Positions 1 through 13,400 of a stretch of DNA of 64,000 nucleotides are shown here, piece by piece. This DNA comes from Diphasiastrum complanatum. Lineage: Eukaryota; Streptophyta; Lycopodiopsida; Lycopodiales; Lycopodiaceae. How positions within the stretch are numbered: the first letter of the stretch is position 1; each line of letters starts with the position of its first letter. The stretch covers positions 32,561,076-32,625,075 of the forward strand of contig CM055096.1 of the NCBI GenBank assembly GCA_029204225.1, written 5' to 3'. The translations under genes and the position numbers were made by a program. Under the pieces are notes generated by a model. It saw only the letters and a program-made list of their open reading frames with translations, did not search any database and had not been told where the DNA came from.

Positions 1-278
1 ATCACGTGCAAAAGGTTAGTACACCAAGGTGTGACGTAGGAGATGTATGGAGCAACAATATGGGCGATAGGTTTTAGAAAGTCCATACTTAGAAAGTCAA
101 ACATCAATGGCTTTATGGTTTTGGCTATTTTTTATGGTGTTTTCAATCATGGACGGAGTGAAAAGGGTGAATTTTGATGGTCGTGGTGAGAGAGAGATGG
201 AAGGAGAGTCAACTGTATAAAGTTTTGCAGCATAGTCAATCCACGATTCAATGGCAATAGGAGCTGGCATACATGAGT

Positions 279-339
<61 letters not shown>

Positions 340-1206
340 TTTATTAATGTCTTTTGATGTGAAAAGGAATATAAGATGAAATTATAACTCTTTGAGAGAG
401 AGAGGTTAGATTAGATTACTGTTCACCGAGATCAATATGGTCTATGGGACCAAATTCTATCACAATGTTTATTTTTAAAAAAGTCTGTATCACAATACAC
501 CATAAAACTATTCTAAGATCAATTCAACTACTTTAGAAGAGTCTAGCAAATTTTTAGAAATAGCAAAAGCTTTGATAATAGAGCTACAAATTATGCTCAA
601 AATAACATCATCAGATAAACTAAGCAAGGAATCCAATGAAGGTATCTTGAAGTGGTTGTAGGCAGTTGCTGTCAAATAGGTGAGGATGCTCCATTTCCAC
701 GTGACCAATATTTTGTCAAAGCAGACATGTGTGCTCGTCCCAAAAGATTTACGGGATGCAGCATCTTCACCTTTGCAATCTTAGTTCACATGAGTTCATA
801 TATAAACGTGAGGAATGTTTGCATCTATATGTCTGTGTAGGATGTTGGATTGAACCATTCTGTATAAAATTGCATTTTGCACTTTAAGGGTTCCTTCCAT
901 AAACCAATGACAAACTTTTTTTGAAGTTTGCACAAAGGATTTGAAATTTGGAGTGTTCTTGTGCCATTCATTATGCTTGATTTTCCAAAAGGCGAACCAT
1001 TTGAGATTGATTTTGAGAGAGGGATTGATTTAAAACGACTCTTACCAAAAAATATCAAGGTTTTGTGACTATGATGATAAACCGAAGAAGAGCATGCAAT
1101 ATTGATCTTGTAACTTTCATTGTGTAATCTTCTCTAATAAACATCATATTTGGTTTTGTCAAATTGGATTCTCCATTTTGCTAATTCTTGGATGATATAT
1201 ATCTAG
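1..1206. other. CPSF160 intron sequence, no gene seen
   Basis: By position this is intron upstream of the first visible CPSF160 exon. It contains a pure (GA)n tract at about 282-336. The short open frames present show no family match and no splice-supported exon was found. Confidence 0.6.
282..336. repeat. (GA)n microsatellite
   Basis: About 55 bases of uninterrupted GA, with two further GA-rich patches nearby (391-404). Confidence 0.97.
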
Positions 1207-1409
1207 ACGCCGCATTGTACAAGTTTATGCTCGTGGAGTTCGTCTCTTGGATGGAGCAGTTATGACACAAGATCTTCAGATTGAGCACATCTTGTCAGAT
1301 TCAGATTCTGTCAAAAAAGATGCGGCTACTGCCATTGCGTTTGCTACAATTGCAGATCCATTCATTTTGTTGCAAATGACTGACGGAAACATCAAACTTA
1401 TTGTTGGGG
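1207..1409 (+). CDS. CPSF160: CPSF160 exon a (first exon in window)
   Basis: The acceptor is ATCTAG before 1207 and the donor is GTGAGA at 1410. The exon starts on the third base of a codon and ends one base into a codon (phase 1). It encodes RRRIVQVYARGVRLLDG at its start and ADPFILLQMTDGNIKLIVG near its end, matching the plant CPSF160 propeller segment with ILDG and VLLRMTDDSIRLLVG. The split codon G+AT joins to the next exon as Asp, which fits the family (LVGD). Confidence 0.9.
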
Positions 1410-4400
1410 GTGAGATATTGCTTCAAATCTTTTGATTTAGATTTCAAAGTTCAATAACTTCTGGTTACAAATACAATGTGGATGGAGCTCTTGATGCTAA
1501 CTTGAGGAAATTAGAGATATTGTGTCTAATATAGATCTTCCCAAGTTAGTTTGTGTCTAAATATGATCTTGGCTAAACTAAGTTTCAAATAAGTCAAACT
1601 TCCTGTTATGTATACTTGTTTTTAACTTAAGTTGTCACACTTTGGAGCATTTTCATATTGTTACTATTTGTATTAATATTGGAAATTATCAAAGGTGTTA
1701 AATATGGTCCTATGTTTGGTTAAATACGAAAATTGCTCATTGTGTTTATCTTGTTGAGTTCTATCATGGATCAAGAAGAGGTGGTTTTTTCAAAAGGAGG
1801 ATGCACTTTAAGTATCAATATTGTGGTGGAGCGAATAAAGAAGGAAAGAGTAGTAGAACATTGGCGTTATTCGTAAAGAGAAATCTTCACTAGATACAAA
1901 TGAGATGCTTCTCGTGCTCTCATTCCAATAGGACGTCATTACTATAAAGTAAAGTACATGTTCATAGAGTATTACAAAGATTGAAGTACTGATGATGGAG
2001 CATCACAAAATTTTCTTTTTCCTTCTTTTTATGAGCTTTTCTCCCATGAGAAAGTACTCAGTGATTCAATTTCAAGAAAGAGTTGTAGAAATTGTCAAAA
2101 AAATTTCAAATTTGGCTTTGGAACGACTCATATGACTTTTGTTATCCAAGGTGCATGTGCACTTGCAAAACATTCAAAGTGTTCAAAATTTGCTTGTGTT
2201 AAAACATTCAAAGATTTGGCTAGGAAAGTAGAAAATCCTATTGTTGTACAATATTTTTGCTTATTGGTATGATGATTCAATAGATGCTTGTTTGGATGCC
2301 AAAGTTATTATGTCAAATATCAAGAAAAAAGTTCATCAGACACACAATTTTACAAGGCCCTGAGTGTGCAGTACTCAAGCTTGTTCTTCTTGAATGTACT
2401 TTCTTACTATTTCTTGAAAGTTGTGAAAGTAAACTTTGAATAAAAGTTTTCAAAATTGAGATTAGAACTTGATAAGGTAACATTTTGGTGCTTTTTGAAA
2501 CTTTGATTGTGCTTTTTTGGCGGATTTTGAATTACATGCATACTTGTGCCTTTAGTGATACGAGGCTCTCTAGTTGAGCATGGTGGCTGTCATTCGGGAG
2601 ATGCAATTGTGTAGTTTAGTAGGAAGCCTATCAGCTGAATGAACAAGAAGATGTGGAGCTCTTTAAATTGAGTTCCCAAAAGGAAGAATACTTATCTCCT
2701 AGTGAGAAGTTAGTTCCTCCCCATCTTATTGGAATATCATACCTTGTTTTATTACTTCTATATAAACCCCAATCCTTTGTACTATAGCAAATTATCTTTT
2801 GACTTATTAGAAGGTTTCTAATCGCCATTGTAATTTTTTCAAATTTGAATCTAAATAACTAATTTTGGATGTGCTACCTCCTGCTTAAAATCTTGGCAAT
2901 AGTCCTAGTACTATGGACAAATTTTTCTGTCATGTTTGCACTCTGAGCTCGTTATGTTTTCTATCTTATTCAAGTTTCTTATTGAGTTTTGAAGTAGGTA
3001 CCACAAGATAGACTAGTTTCTTTATGGATCTCTACGCTCCAAGTTATGTAGGTATTTTGGAAGCATAGTTCTTCACCTTTTTGAATGTTAGGAGTTGATT
3101 TTGCACAATAATTTCCCAATTAGGCAACATTTATACGATACAACAATTTCCCGAACTCATTATGTTTGGACTTAGCCAATGATAGCTGGAAGTTGTGAGT
3201 ATTTTACTAACAAACTCTTGAGAATTAACCAATATCCAATACTGGAATGCATGGCTCCACCATTGGGAGTAGATTCCATTTGAGTATTTTTGCATTTCTT
3301 TAGTTCCTTGGTAGATCAACTATTTTTTGAACTAGCCAATAATTGATTGTTCTTCTTAGATATAGCCCCAAGATCTTGGTATATAGATACACAAGTTTAT
3401 GGCAGTCTTTGGATGTTTGTTAATAGATGCGCTAACTTGATTTGATGTTTTGGGATCTCAACATATTTGGACCAGGTAGTCTATTGGGGGCTAAGTATGT
3501 TGTTCATGTTCATTTGATCAACTGAAGATAACAACTTAGTTTTTTGCAATTGTTACGGGTTTGGTGGTTTCAATTACCTTGACATGCATTTGAAATAGTT
3601 GGTCTTTATATTCTTTATTGAGCAAGCATCAATCAAGTGTTAGGTAAGGCAATGGTGTTGTTGACCTTCGATCCACAATTTAAGGATCTTGGCCACCTTT
3701 TAGCACTAATCATTCGTAGAGTGTTGTGCTTCTTTTCATGACATTCCTAATGTGATATCATCCTAAGCTACTCTAATTATGTTTCAATCTAGGGTTCCTT
3801 ATAGATTTTGATCAAAAGGGGAAGGGCCCAGTTTATAATATAGATATTCCTAGTGAAACAACTTGACATGACTATTGTTGTTATAGTACCCTTCCTTGAG
3901 AGCAATCAAAATCTTTGAGCTATGGCTTCTAATAACATATGCGTGATTTCTTGAAGGAGCATCATCTTGCCAATTGTGACAACAATGGCAATCATGGGGT
4001 CCACTTAGTCCAAGGGTGGTGGAGGCTTGATGACTGGTTTACAAACGTTGCTTCCACCCACCAAGCCCTCACCACCCTTAAGTGAGAGAACAACTACAAC
4101 TATCATACCTATGGTAGTTGCAGTTGGCAATATGGTGCCTTGTTGTTGCGTAGATAAAAGCCTGTAGTTGTGTGTCCTTTACGAGATCAGTGACTTAAAG
4201 ATGTTAAGATTCCTATGTCATACCCACTCAGTTGTTGTAGCTTTGTAGACATGGATGTCCTTGGAGTGTTGTTATTAGACCCCCCCTTTGTTTTGGGAAT
4301 ATGCAGTTGATTAATATGTTCCTCTGTTTTCCCACTTGAAGTAAATCATGTTTTCTGGTTTTTTGCTTGGGCATTCTTCTTGTACATGACTGTCATTTTC

Positions 4401-7400
4401 TATGACCATTTTTTCTTGGAATTGTATGCCCAGAAGTTTGTTTCCCTACTTCCAAAGTGGTTGCCTCGTCTTGAATTCTTGCAATTGTGGACATTCCTTG
4501 TAACTGTTTCAAGAATTGTTCAGCAAAGCATGCGAAAGTAAGAGGGATGCCGTGGAGTACTTGTTCTTGTTCTTGTTCTTGTTGTTTTTCCCATGAAGCT
4601 ATGTCCTTGAAAAACATGTGTGAAGTATGTATGAGCTTGTTGACCTAATGTTAATGTATGGTTCAATTGGCAATATCCTTGTAGCCGGTATATCCATCCA
4701 TGATCCAATAACCACTCTTTGATTATTTTCGTGTTTAAGACATTGATGCTTCACAAGATATGGTTCATCCATTTATTGGTGGCATGTATTTGTTGGTCCA
4801 CCATTGCTTGTTCTCTTCACTTATGTTAGTAAATAATGTAGTCACTCTTTATCTCTATCAATTGGTGTTTGTTCTGGTTCCAGTATCACAATACCTTATT
4901 CTTCTTTCATACTAACAAACAATTTGTTAAGGTTTAATAGCCTCATTTTGTCTAGACTAATTGTTGGGCTGTTGACCTTTCTCAATAACATGCCTTGGTT
5001 ATGAGCTTTGTCATTGACAGGTAGCAATGTACTCAATGTCTCCTTCCATCCAAGAACTTTCCTTTTTATCACCTCTTTTTTATTGTTGTCGGATTACACA
5101 CACCTTCTAGTTGGTAATCTTTATGCAAAATCATGTTCTTAGATAGGTCGCTCTTGTTATGAAAATGGGAGAATGTCTCTCAATTTGTCGATTCGGAGTT
5201 GGACAAATTATGATTCCGAATTAAATTGAATCTGCTAATTTGACCAAGATTGTTTTTGTTTCCACTCAACCCAATGACAAATATGTTTTAAAGGGTAGAT
5301 ATTTCCTCCTGTTGGGCCTTTTTGTTTGCAACGCAAAACAATGCAGGAAGACCTTTTCTTCTTGAGTGAGTCGACAGTGCGGCGACAAGAAGCGCCCAGT
5401 CGCTCCTCTTACACTTCTCTCTTGTTCTATATTTCTCTCTTCGTTGTTCTCATACATATATTTTGCCAAGGGAATTAAAAAACAATTTAGCTAATCATTA
5501 CAAGAAAGGTTTACGTTAAAGTACCAGCTAACTACGTGTTAACTCTTGTAACGTTACCGTTACGAGCACGTAACCAGTGCCGAACCCTAGAGAACACAGG
5601 AGGTCAGATACCACAGTCAGGGTCATGTCTAGTGTACACGACCAACAGGGCGAGACAGTGTGAGTAGTGTGCCCCGGCACGGTCCGTAGCCATGGCAGGC
5701 CTAACACAGCCTAGGGACCGTGTCAGTAGGATAGGGCCCCACGTTGGGTCCCGACGTGCAGTTGGCTACAACAGAGCCACGTGGCTGACACTTGCCAGAA
5801 TGCATGCTACCAGGCCTCACACTGGGCTAGGAGGGGCTTGCTCCATATCAAGGAGTAGGCAAGGCTGGGTGGTTCAGTTAGTGTTTGCCCTACTGTGGTG
5901 TTAGGATCTATTACACTGGTATGAGAGCCATCTCCTTCTTTGGGAGCTTAGGAGCAGCAGTCGAAAAAGCTATTAGAAGGTAGCGAAGAATTTCTAGATT
6001 CCCAGAAAAGAATAGAGGAGTGAAGTCGCTGTAGCTCTCTATTGATTCATAATTGCTGGAATTTCTAGTGGTTTGGAGGCAAATTTCCTTGTACAGTTCT
6101 AGAGCTGACAGATCAGCTTGCATCCCTGATTTTCGCATGGTTTTTTTCGGAAATCTGAGCGGAAATTGAAGTGAGAGAAGTGCATGTCCAGCGCTACAGA
6201 TTAGGTGTTCCATCGCTGATTTAGCACTGTAAAATCTTTCTTTGCAATCAGATTTTGAGAGCAAAATAGGAGACAGGGTCAGCGCTGGACGAAGGGGCAG
6301 CAATCCCAGGATTCATCCTTGAATTTGTGCAATTCTTGGAACTTTTTGCACCAGGTTTTGTGCCTACAGACCAGCGAGCCATCTCAATCAGATTTAGTAT
6401 GCAAGTCTGAGCCCAAATCAAGTGAACTGGAGCACTAGAAATTCCGGACAGGATCAGCGAGCAGCTGTCTTCATGTATTTTTTGCTTTTGGATGGATTCG
6501 AGGCTGCAGATCTGAATTTTTCCGGAGCAGCAGGGGTGCTACTCAGATAGTGAGGTCAGCCCATCATTGAATCGGGTTTTTCCGGGATTGCTGTGGAAGA
6601 GCTGAAAGGGCTTTTCTTGATATTTTCCTTGGAAGTACAGTCCTCAGAAGTAGCTAAGTTTTCTTTCCCTCTTTTGTACAGTTATAAATTAGTCTTTTCG
6701 ACTTTAATTTTGAGAGGAAACGTCAGGCACTCCTTTTCTATCTCTGAAAATGACCACCTCTCTTGGACCTGATCAGCATTGATGAATTAGAAACGGAAGC
6801 CCTGAGGTTCAGTAAGGGGAAAGAACCCATGGAAGTTGAAGAACATGAACAATTTGCCGAAGAACTCGACGAATCGGTTACCAAGGAGCAGTTTCTCCAC
6901 TTGGTAACAAAAGTGAATGAACTGAAGTTGGCGTTAGCCAATTTCAATTCCAGTAGTGTGGACGACGCGTTCGCTGAACTCAAAGGCTTGATTTTGAGTT
7001 CCGCGAATGGAAGCCTTCCCTCCACTTCTCAGTTGTCCCCTTCTCCACTTCCAGCAGTTTCGGGTGAGCCTATGCGGTCTCACCCCAATGTCTTTAAAGA
7101 CTTAAAGCCTCCTACTTTTCTTGGGGAAGAGAAGGATAGAAACGCAGACATTCTACACAGCCTCCTCAACAAATGGAAGAACATTTATGCTCTTAAACAG
7201 ACCCCTGACCATTTGCAAGCTATTGAGGCCAGTCTTTCCATAGGGCCATGGCCTATAAGTGGTGGTTAAATCTCCAGGAGACTGGGCAGACTCCCCGATC
7301 ATGGAAAGCTTTTGAAGAGGCCTTCCTAAGAGAATTTCTACCAGAAAATGAACTAGACAGAGCCTGGGATAAAACAGTAATGGATAAATCCCTAGTCCAA

Positions 7401-10400
7401 TATATCTTGCAGTATCGAGAAGCATTCTTAATAATTAAAAATATGGATGTCTATCAGAAAGTCAGGGGATTTGTCTGTGGCCTCAAAGATGAATATAAAG
7501 TAGAGGTCCAGAGAAACTCGCCTACTACCCTAGAGCAAGCTCTCAGATATGCTCAAATCTTTGATGATTCAATGGGTAGGAAGTGGGCGAGACAGCAGCC
7601 CCTTTCTGAGCAGCCTTCTCAGAAAGACTTTCAATTTAAAAAGAAATTTTTATAACGAAAGAAAGAAATGGTCAGGAAAAGGGCGGCCAGACGTCGGGCT
7701 AACCAGGAGGCAGAGCAAGAGCGACAAAAGAATGCACCTGACGAGGGCGAGGAGAGGATCAGTAGGAATGTTCAGAATAGATAAGGTCCAGCCGTATGTG
7801 GCGGACTGTTGCTATGTAGTTTTCGGCAGTTTAGGATGCGGCAAATAACTAGATGGCTGCTTAAAAAAAAGACAGGATATGTAATGTTATCTTGATACAA
7901 CAGTTGAATCAATATATAGTTGTTTTTTGTGCAACGCGAGCCTGGTCATGTGAAATGCAATCTCTGTAATTTTTTTAAATGCAAATGTATTACATGTGTT
8001 TATGAAATGCTGCTTGGGGTGTAGGGGTAATTGTTGTGCTCATGATGTAGGTGCATTTATGTGAAGCTACCATTCACTTCAATCGAAATTAGTTGAAAAT
8101 AAGATTCACACACACACATAGAATTTGACATAAAATTGAAAATACAGCATCACATGTACAGAGCGACATACGCACAATGTGCAGCAAATAAAGTACGCCA
8201 AACACTGTATATAATGTGAAAAATGATCTGAGTACAATGGTAGACCGTCTGCTAGAGACAAACTACAGAAACTAAAACAACAAAGCCACAATCAATGCTC
8301 TGGCTTTGACTCAGACGAATGCTCTGGAGACAACTCGGGGCTTCGAGCTGACTCTCGCAGCCGATATCTGTGCCTGTCTGGAACTGGCATTGGAACTACT
8401 TCCACAGGAGTATCCACAGCGTTGCACACATACTGCATCCCCTCTTCCTCTCTCCGACACAGATCGCAGACAGGGAGCTCGAGGCGGATTGGCTTGAGTA
8501 CATTCACAGGGTGGGTCCACACATTGGTTTGGATCCTATCAGGCTCATGGAGGAGCTAGCTGCATTTCGTTTCGGCATGGGCACGTTCGGCCACCCAGCT
8601 GCTCAGGATCCAGAGAGGAGGCAGCTTCCCATTACCTGGTGGACCATGTTCGGTAGGACCTATCCATCCATACAGCGTCTTGCACTGCGTGTCCTTTCTC
8701 AGGTATGCATCTCATTTCATCCTCCATTGTTGTGTTTCGTTGACGTTCCACCCATGCACATGTGCTGAAGCATTTCATTGCACGTACCACAAGATTGCGC
8801 TGCCTCCGTGTGTGAGCGTTATTGGAGCACATGGGCACTCATTCACAGGAGGAGAAGAAACAGGCTGTCAGTGAGTCAATTGGAGCGGTTGGTGTTTTGT
8901 TGCACCAACGCACGTCTCGCCAGGAGACTTCCGACCATTACGAGCGCATTGCAGGTGATAAGATATTCTCCCATAGCATGTTGGTTGACGGCTGGTACGT
9001 TGGTTTCATTTCCTGATCAAGTTGTCTCTCTGACATGCAAATTTTAAACCTTGCAGATGAACATATCTGATTTGGAGCACCAGGTTGACTTGCCTACGGA
9101 CAGCACACATCCCATGCCTGCAGATGACTTGGGCACACAGTTGATGGCAGAGAGAGAGAGGGAGCTTGCCGAGATGAGAGAGAGAGAGAGCTTGGGCTTG
9201 AGCATAAAGAGCCTCCATTGTACGAGGCAGATGAGACAATGTCAGAGGATGAGCAGGATGAGGATGAGCCCATTCGGGTTGTGTTCGCCAGATCAGAGTG
9301 GGATGAGGCATATGATATAGGTGTTGGGCACACGCCTAGGGCAGGGGTCACAGGTGCATCACGTGGTAGAGGTGGGGCACATGCCACAGGTTATACCGGG
9401 AGACAGGCAAGGCACACAGGGGGGGCCAGTGGCATACCTTCTTATGTTGATATGATGGAAGAGGCTCTTGATAAAGGGCAGAGTGATTTGGGTTTACCTT
9501 CCGCAGCTGCTTGGATGCGTGCGTCACAGAGTCATAGGCATTACTACGACAGCACACCAGAGGAGAGACCAGATGACTTTGATTGTACCGATTGGGAGGC
9601 CATGCAAGGTCCACATGGTGCACAGGATGAGGCACGGGATGATCCAGAGGATGGTGCACATGATGAGTCCCAGAGCCTAGAGCATTTGTATTCGGATGCC
9701 CAGCTGGACGACTTGATTGCCACGTTGGATTCAGAGGCCCAGCAGATGCCGAGTGTCAGGGCGCCTCCATCCTCTCTAGCCAGCATGCCCTACACAGAGT
9801 CTCAGCCAAAGCAGCTACATGAGGTGCTTGCGGTTCCTCAGAGGTTTTATATGCGCCGCATAGCACCTCCAGTGCCACCGATGCCATTGAGGCCTGCAGC
9901 CCCTCCATCACCATCCACTTCTACAGCACCAGATCTCCATGGCAGGGCCACCATCTGTGCCCAGGTTTTCTCTTGCAGTGCCCACCTCCACAGTGGCTCC
10001 TCCAGTGGCAGCACCCACCTCACGTCCTCCTCCTTTGGCAGCACCCAGGATGTACCAGTACCGGCCACCACAGCGCCCCTTTTAGTACATATCGTCGTTG
10101 TACTTGCCTCCTGCAGGGACGGCCCCTCCACAGCTAGTTCCTCCACCAGCAGCAGCCCCATGGGCACACACTCCACGGGCTCATCCTCCTCTATCAGCTG
10201 CACAGGGACACCCCTCTTTGGCTTCTCTATCCCAGCCGGCCTCAGCTTGGGCCTAGCCTAGCCAGCCAGGTGATCTGCATGGGTGTGATGAGGCATTGAC
10301 AACTCCCCTCGTCCGCAAGAGACCAAGAAGGCCCAAGGGTGCACCGAACAAGAAAGGCAGAGCACAGAAACAGCCAGGGAAAAGAGGACGACCTCACAGG

Positions 10401-13400
10401 GCCCTAGCTGCAGGTAGAGGTGCACTATCACATCCAGTTGTAGCAAGTCTAGTCGGTTTGGCTTGCTTGGGGGTTGATGCGGAGACAGATTGGGAGGATG
10501 TGGATGACGAGTCCTCCTCGGATACACAGCCCATGCCAGTTCCAGACAGGCATAGATATCGGTTGCGAGAGTCAGCTCGGCCCTAAGTTGTCTCCGGAGC
10601 ATTCGTCTGAGTCAGAGCCAAAGCATTGATTGTAGCTCTGTTATTTTATTTTTAGCAGTTATATCATGTTCCATGTTTGGCAGCCAGATGGTCGAACACT
10701 GTATTCTAGCAGATGCACTTCACAGAAATACACCCCCCTTGATAGCATTTCATAAACACATATATTCCATTGCAATTTCCCAGGCATGCGTTGCACAAAA
10801 AACACACTGAACATTAATTCAACAGTAGTATCAAAATAACAAACACGTATCCTGCCATATATGGCTGGGGCTGTTCTTTACATTGTATTAAACACTAAAT
10901 GCTGCCGAAAACTACATAACAACAGTCAGCCACATACGGCTGGATCCTATCTATTTTAAACATTCCTACGGATCCTCCACTGACTCCTCACCCTCGTCAC
11001 GTGCATTGTTCTATCGCTCTCGCTCTGCCTCCCGGTTAGCCCGATCTGCCTCTAGTTAGCCCGTCGACGGCGGGCCGCCCTTTCCCTGACCATGATGAGC
11101 TGCCATCGTGTGAAGTTCATTCCGATCTGCTCATCCAAATCCAGATCGACAGCGGGGGCAGGGGCCACAGCGGGGGCGGGGATCTGCAGCTCTGGGTGTG
11201 TAAGGTCCACAAACCAAGAATCTTATTCTAAGCATGCCAGTCACAAGCAACACAAGGGAATCTGATGGTGGACAAACCAACCCAACCAACCTAGATCGAA
11301 CGGATCTATCCCCCAAGCTATGGGTCAATGACAAAGAGGAGTATGGCATCACACCAGCAGCATCCTGCCACCGGTCGTGCTATCAAGCATACACTAGTGA
11401 GAGCCCAATAGGTATACTTATACCCTCCAAGGCCCATGCACCACTAGTAGTGCACTGTGACACCTCACTGGACACCTCTGCAGCCTATCTGGGCCACGTC
11501 ATCCAGTTCCCCAATGACTCACTGATAGACCCATACAAATCCACCATCAAGTGTTTAGGCCTACAACCATTAATTATGACCATGTCAAGGCCAGTATATG
11601 AATAAAAAGGGCCCTTAGGCCTGCTTATGCATAATAACAATAAAAGAATGGACGCGGCGAATGTAATGAGCCAAGTCCATAACTCTCCCCTGCAGAAAAA
11701 TGGAAATACTGATGGAGAGGACATAAGTCGTCACAACAGATATCCCAAAAGCATCATAACTGTGTAGAGCTAAGTACTAAGCAAATACGACAATAAAGAA
11801 TAGTCATAGCTAGCCGAATCATGAAGCAGAGGGAACATCTACAATGACATCTGTAGTAGAGGAGAGAACTAAAGCAATGAGGGCTCAAGCCTAATCTGCC
11901 AATAATGGTGTATGATAAAACACATCAATAGGCTCCCAAGTGGCCTCCTCAAGAGGACGACCATCCCACTCTCTGCCGGTAGCATCGACTATGGTGAAGG
12001 CGAACCTGGTGAATAGCAGCTGGTAAGAAAGGGAACAACTCAGGATCAACATCATGGCACCGAAGGGAACATCTCGGCCGCGTCATCAGAAACCAAGCAA
12101 TATAGAACAGCTAGGAATGCCAAGCAACCAGAAGAAGATCAAGCAGCAACTAGGAATGCCAAGGTATCCGTAATGCCCAAGCTAGTAGAGGATCAGCCCA
12201 AAAGATAGGGACATCATACCAAGGTATCCAAAAAGCCCGAGAAGGTAGAACTGCATTAGCAACGGGAAGCCAATAAGGAAACTGAAAAAGAGATGGACAC
12301 TCATCGCGAATAGCCGCATCATACACGTAACCATCAACCATATGTGCAAGGTGCCCCAAGAAAAGATAGCAACATCGGAATACCAGCACCAAAGAGTAGG
12401 AACATAAGCAGGATAACAGGCACGCTGTAACAGCATGGAAAAGCAGGCGATATGCTAGGAAACATGGAGCATAAAGAGATCATCCTAATAAAGGATAGCT
12501 AAAATGGAGAAATATGCACCAGCATGGTCAAAAGCCCAAGGTATCCATAAGGCCCATGAATGAGAAGTAGCAATGGCACACGGTACCCTCAAGGCCCATA
12601 TCACAAGAAGAACAGCATGCCAAAGCTCCAGAAGGTCCAGGAAATCAATGCATCATCTAAAAAGACATGATGCACGAAAACAGTAGCAACAAATCTAGAA
12701 ATAGTAGAGGCCCCAACTGAAAAACTGTAGCCGAAAAACTCATCCAGAAAGACCTCATATAGACATACCAATCCATCATAGGATACACCAAAAACGGATG
12801 GAGAATCGGATGACCCATCGGAACTGGCTGCAAGTGTAATCCCAAAGTACACACCAGGCGCACAAGTGAGGAATAGAAGAAATGCACTGGAACGAGGAAC
12901 AGGATCTGCAACATCAGTAGCAAGCATCGGAGCAATATCCACGTGTATCTGGGAATGAGTATCAAAGCACATATGAGCAACATTGAAGTATATGGCAGCA
13001 ACATCCCCAAAAACTATCCAAGAGAGGAGAAGGAACTCTCTCAAGGTACCCTGTTGGTCTCGGAACACCAAAACAAAGTGGCAACTCAGCATCGGAGACC
13101 AAGCGATATGGAGCAACCCGAAATGACGGGGAACCTGAAGATCACCCGGACAAACAATAGCTCCAAATGAAAACCAAGCTATATGTAATAACCAGGAATG
13201 CCATAGCCATAGCATCGGCATGGACTGCATGAAATCTATATGTAGAAACACAAGGAGACTGAAGGATCCTAGTATACTCATCTAGAAAGATCCTTCATAT
13301 AAATACCCTAGATAAGTAATAGTGACCATCTGGCAAATATCCTCGGATGGAAAATGTGTAATGGTAAGGGCGAAAGGGTCATGAATCATGTCAGGAACCG

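Larger units (their letters stand above)
7668..11093. mobile_element. Long inverted-repeat element with a hAT-transposase-like core
   Basis: The arms 7668-8396 and 10527-11093 are inverted copies of each other. Matching landmarks are ATGGTCAGG at the outer ends, TTTTTTGTGCAACGC and GTGTTTATGAAATGCT in the middle, and CCAGTTCCAGACAGGCA at the inner ends. The arms are diverged and differ by indels (729 versus 567 bases). The core 8397-10526 carries a decayed hAT-like coding region reading rightward. I saw no target-site duplication. It may be a DNA transposon with very long terminal repeats, or two copies of one element rearranged tail to tail. It sits inside CPSF160 intron 1410-19071. Confidence 0.7.

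Noticed and set aside
5692..5904. 70-codon plus-strand open frame
   Set aside because: Lies in the GC-rich LTR-like region ahead of the primer site; no family resemblance.
9348..9786. Minus-strand frames opposite the hAT-like third block
   Set aside because: Shadows of the plus-strand acidic and Pro-rich coding region.
12601..13281. 226-codon hydrophobic open frame on the minus strand
   Set aside because: The inverted copy at 46.5-47.6 kb does not keep it open, so it is not a conserved protein.
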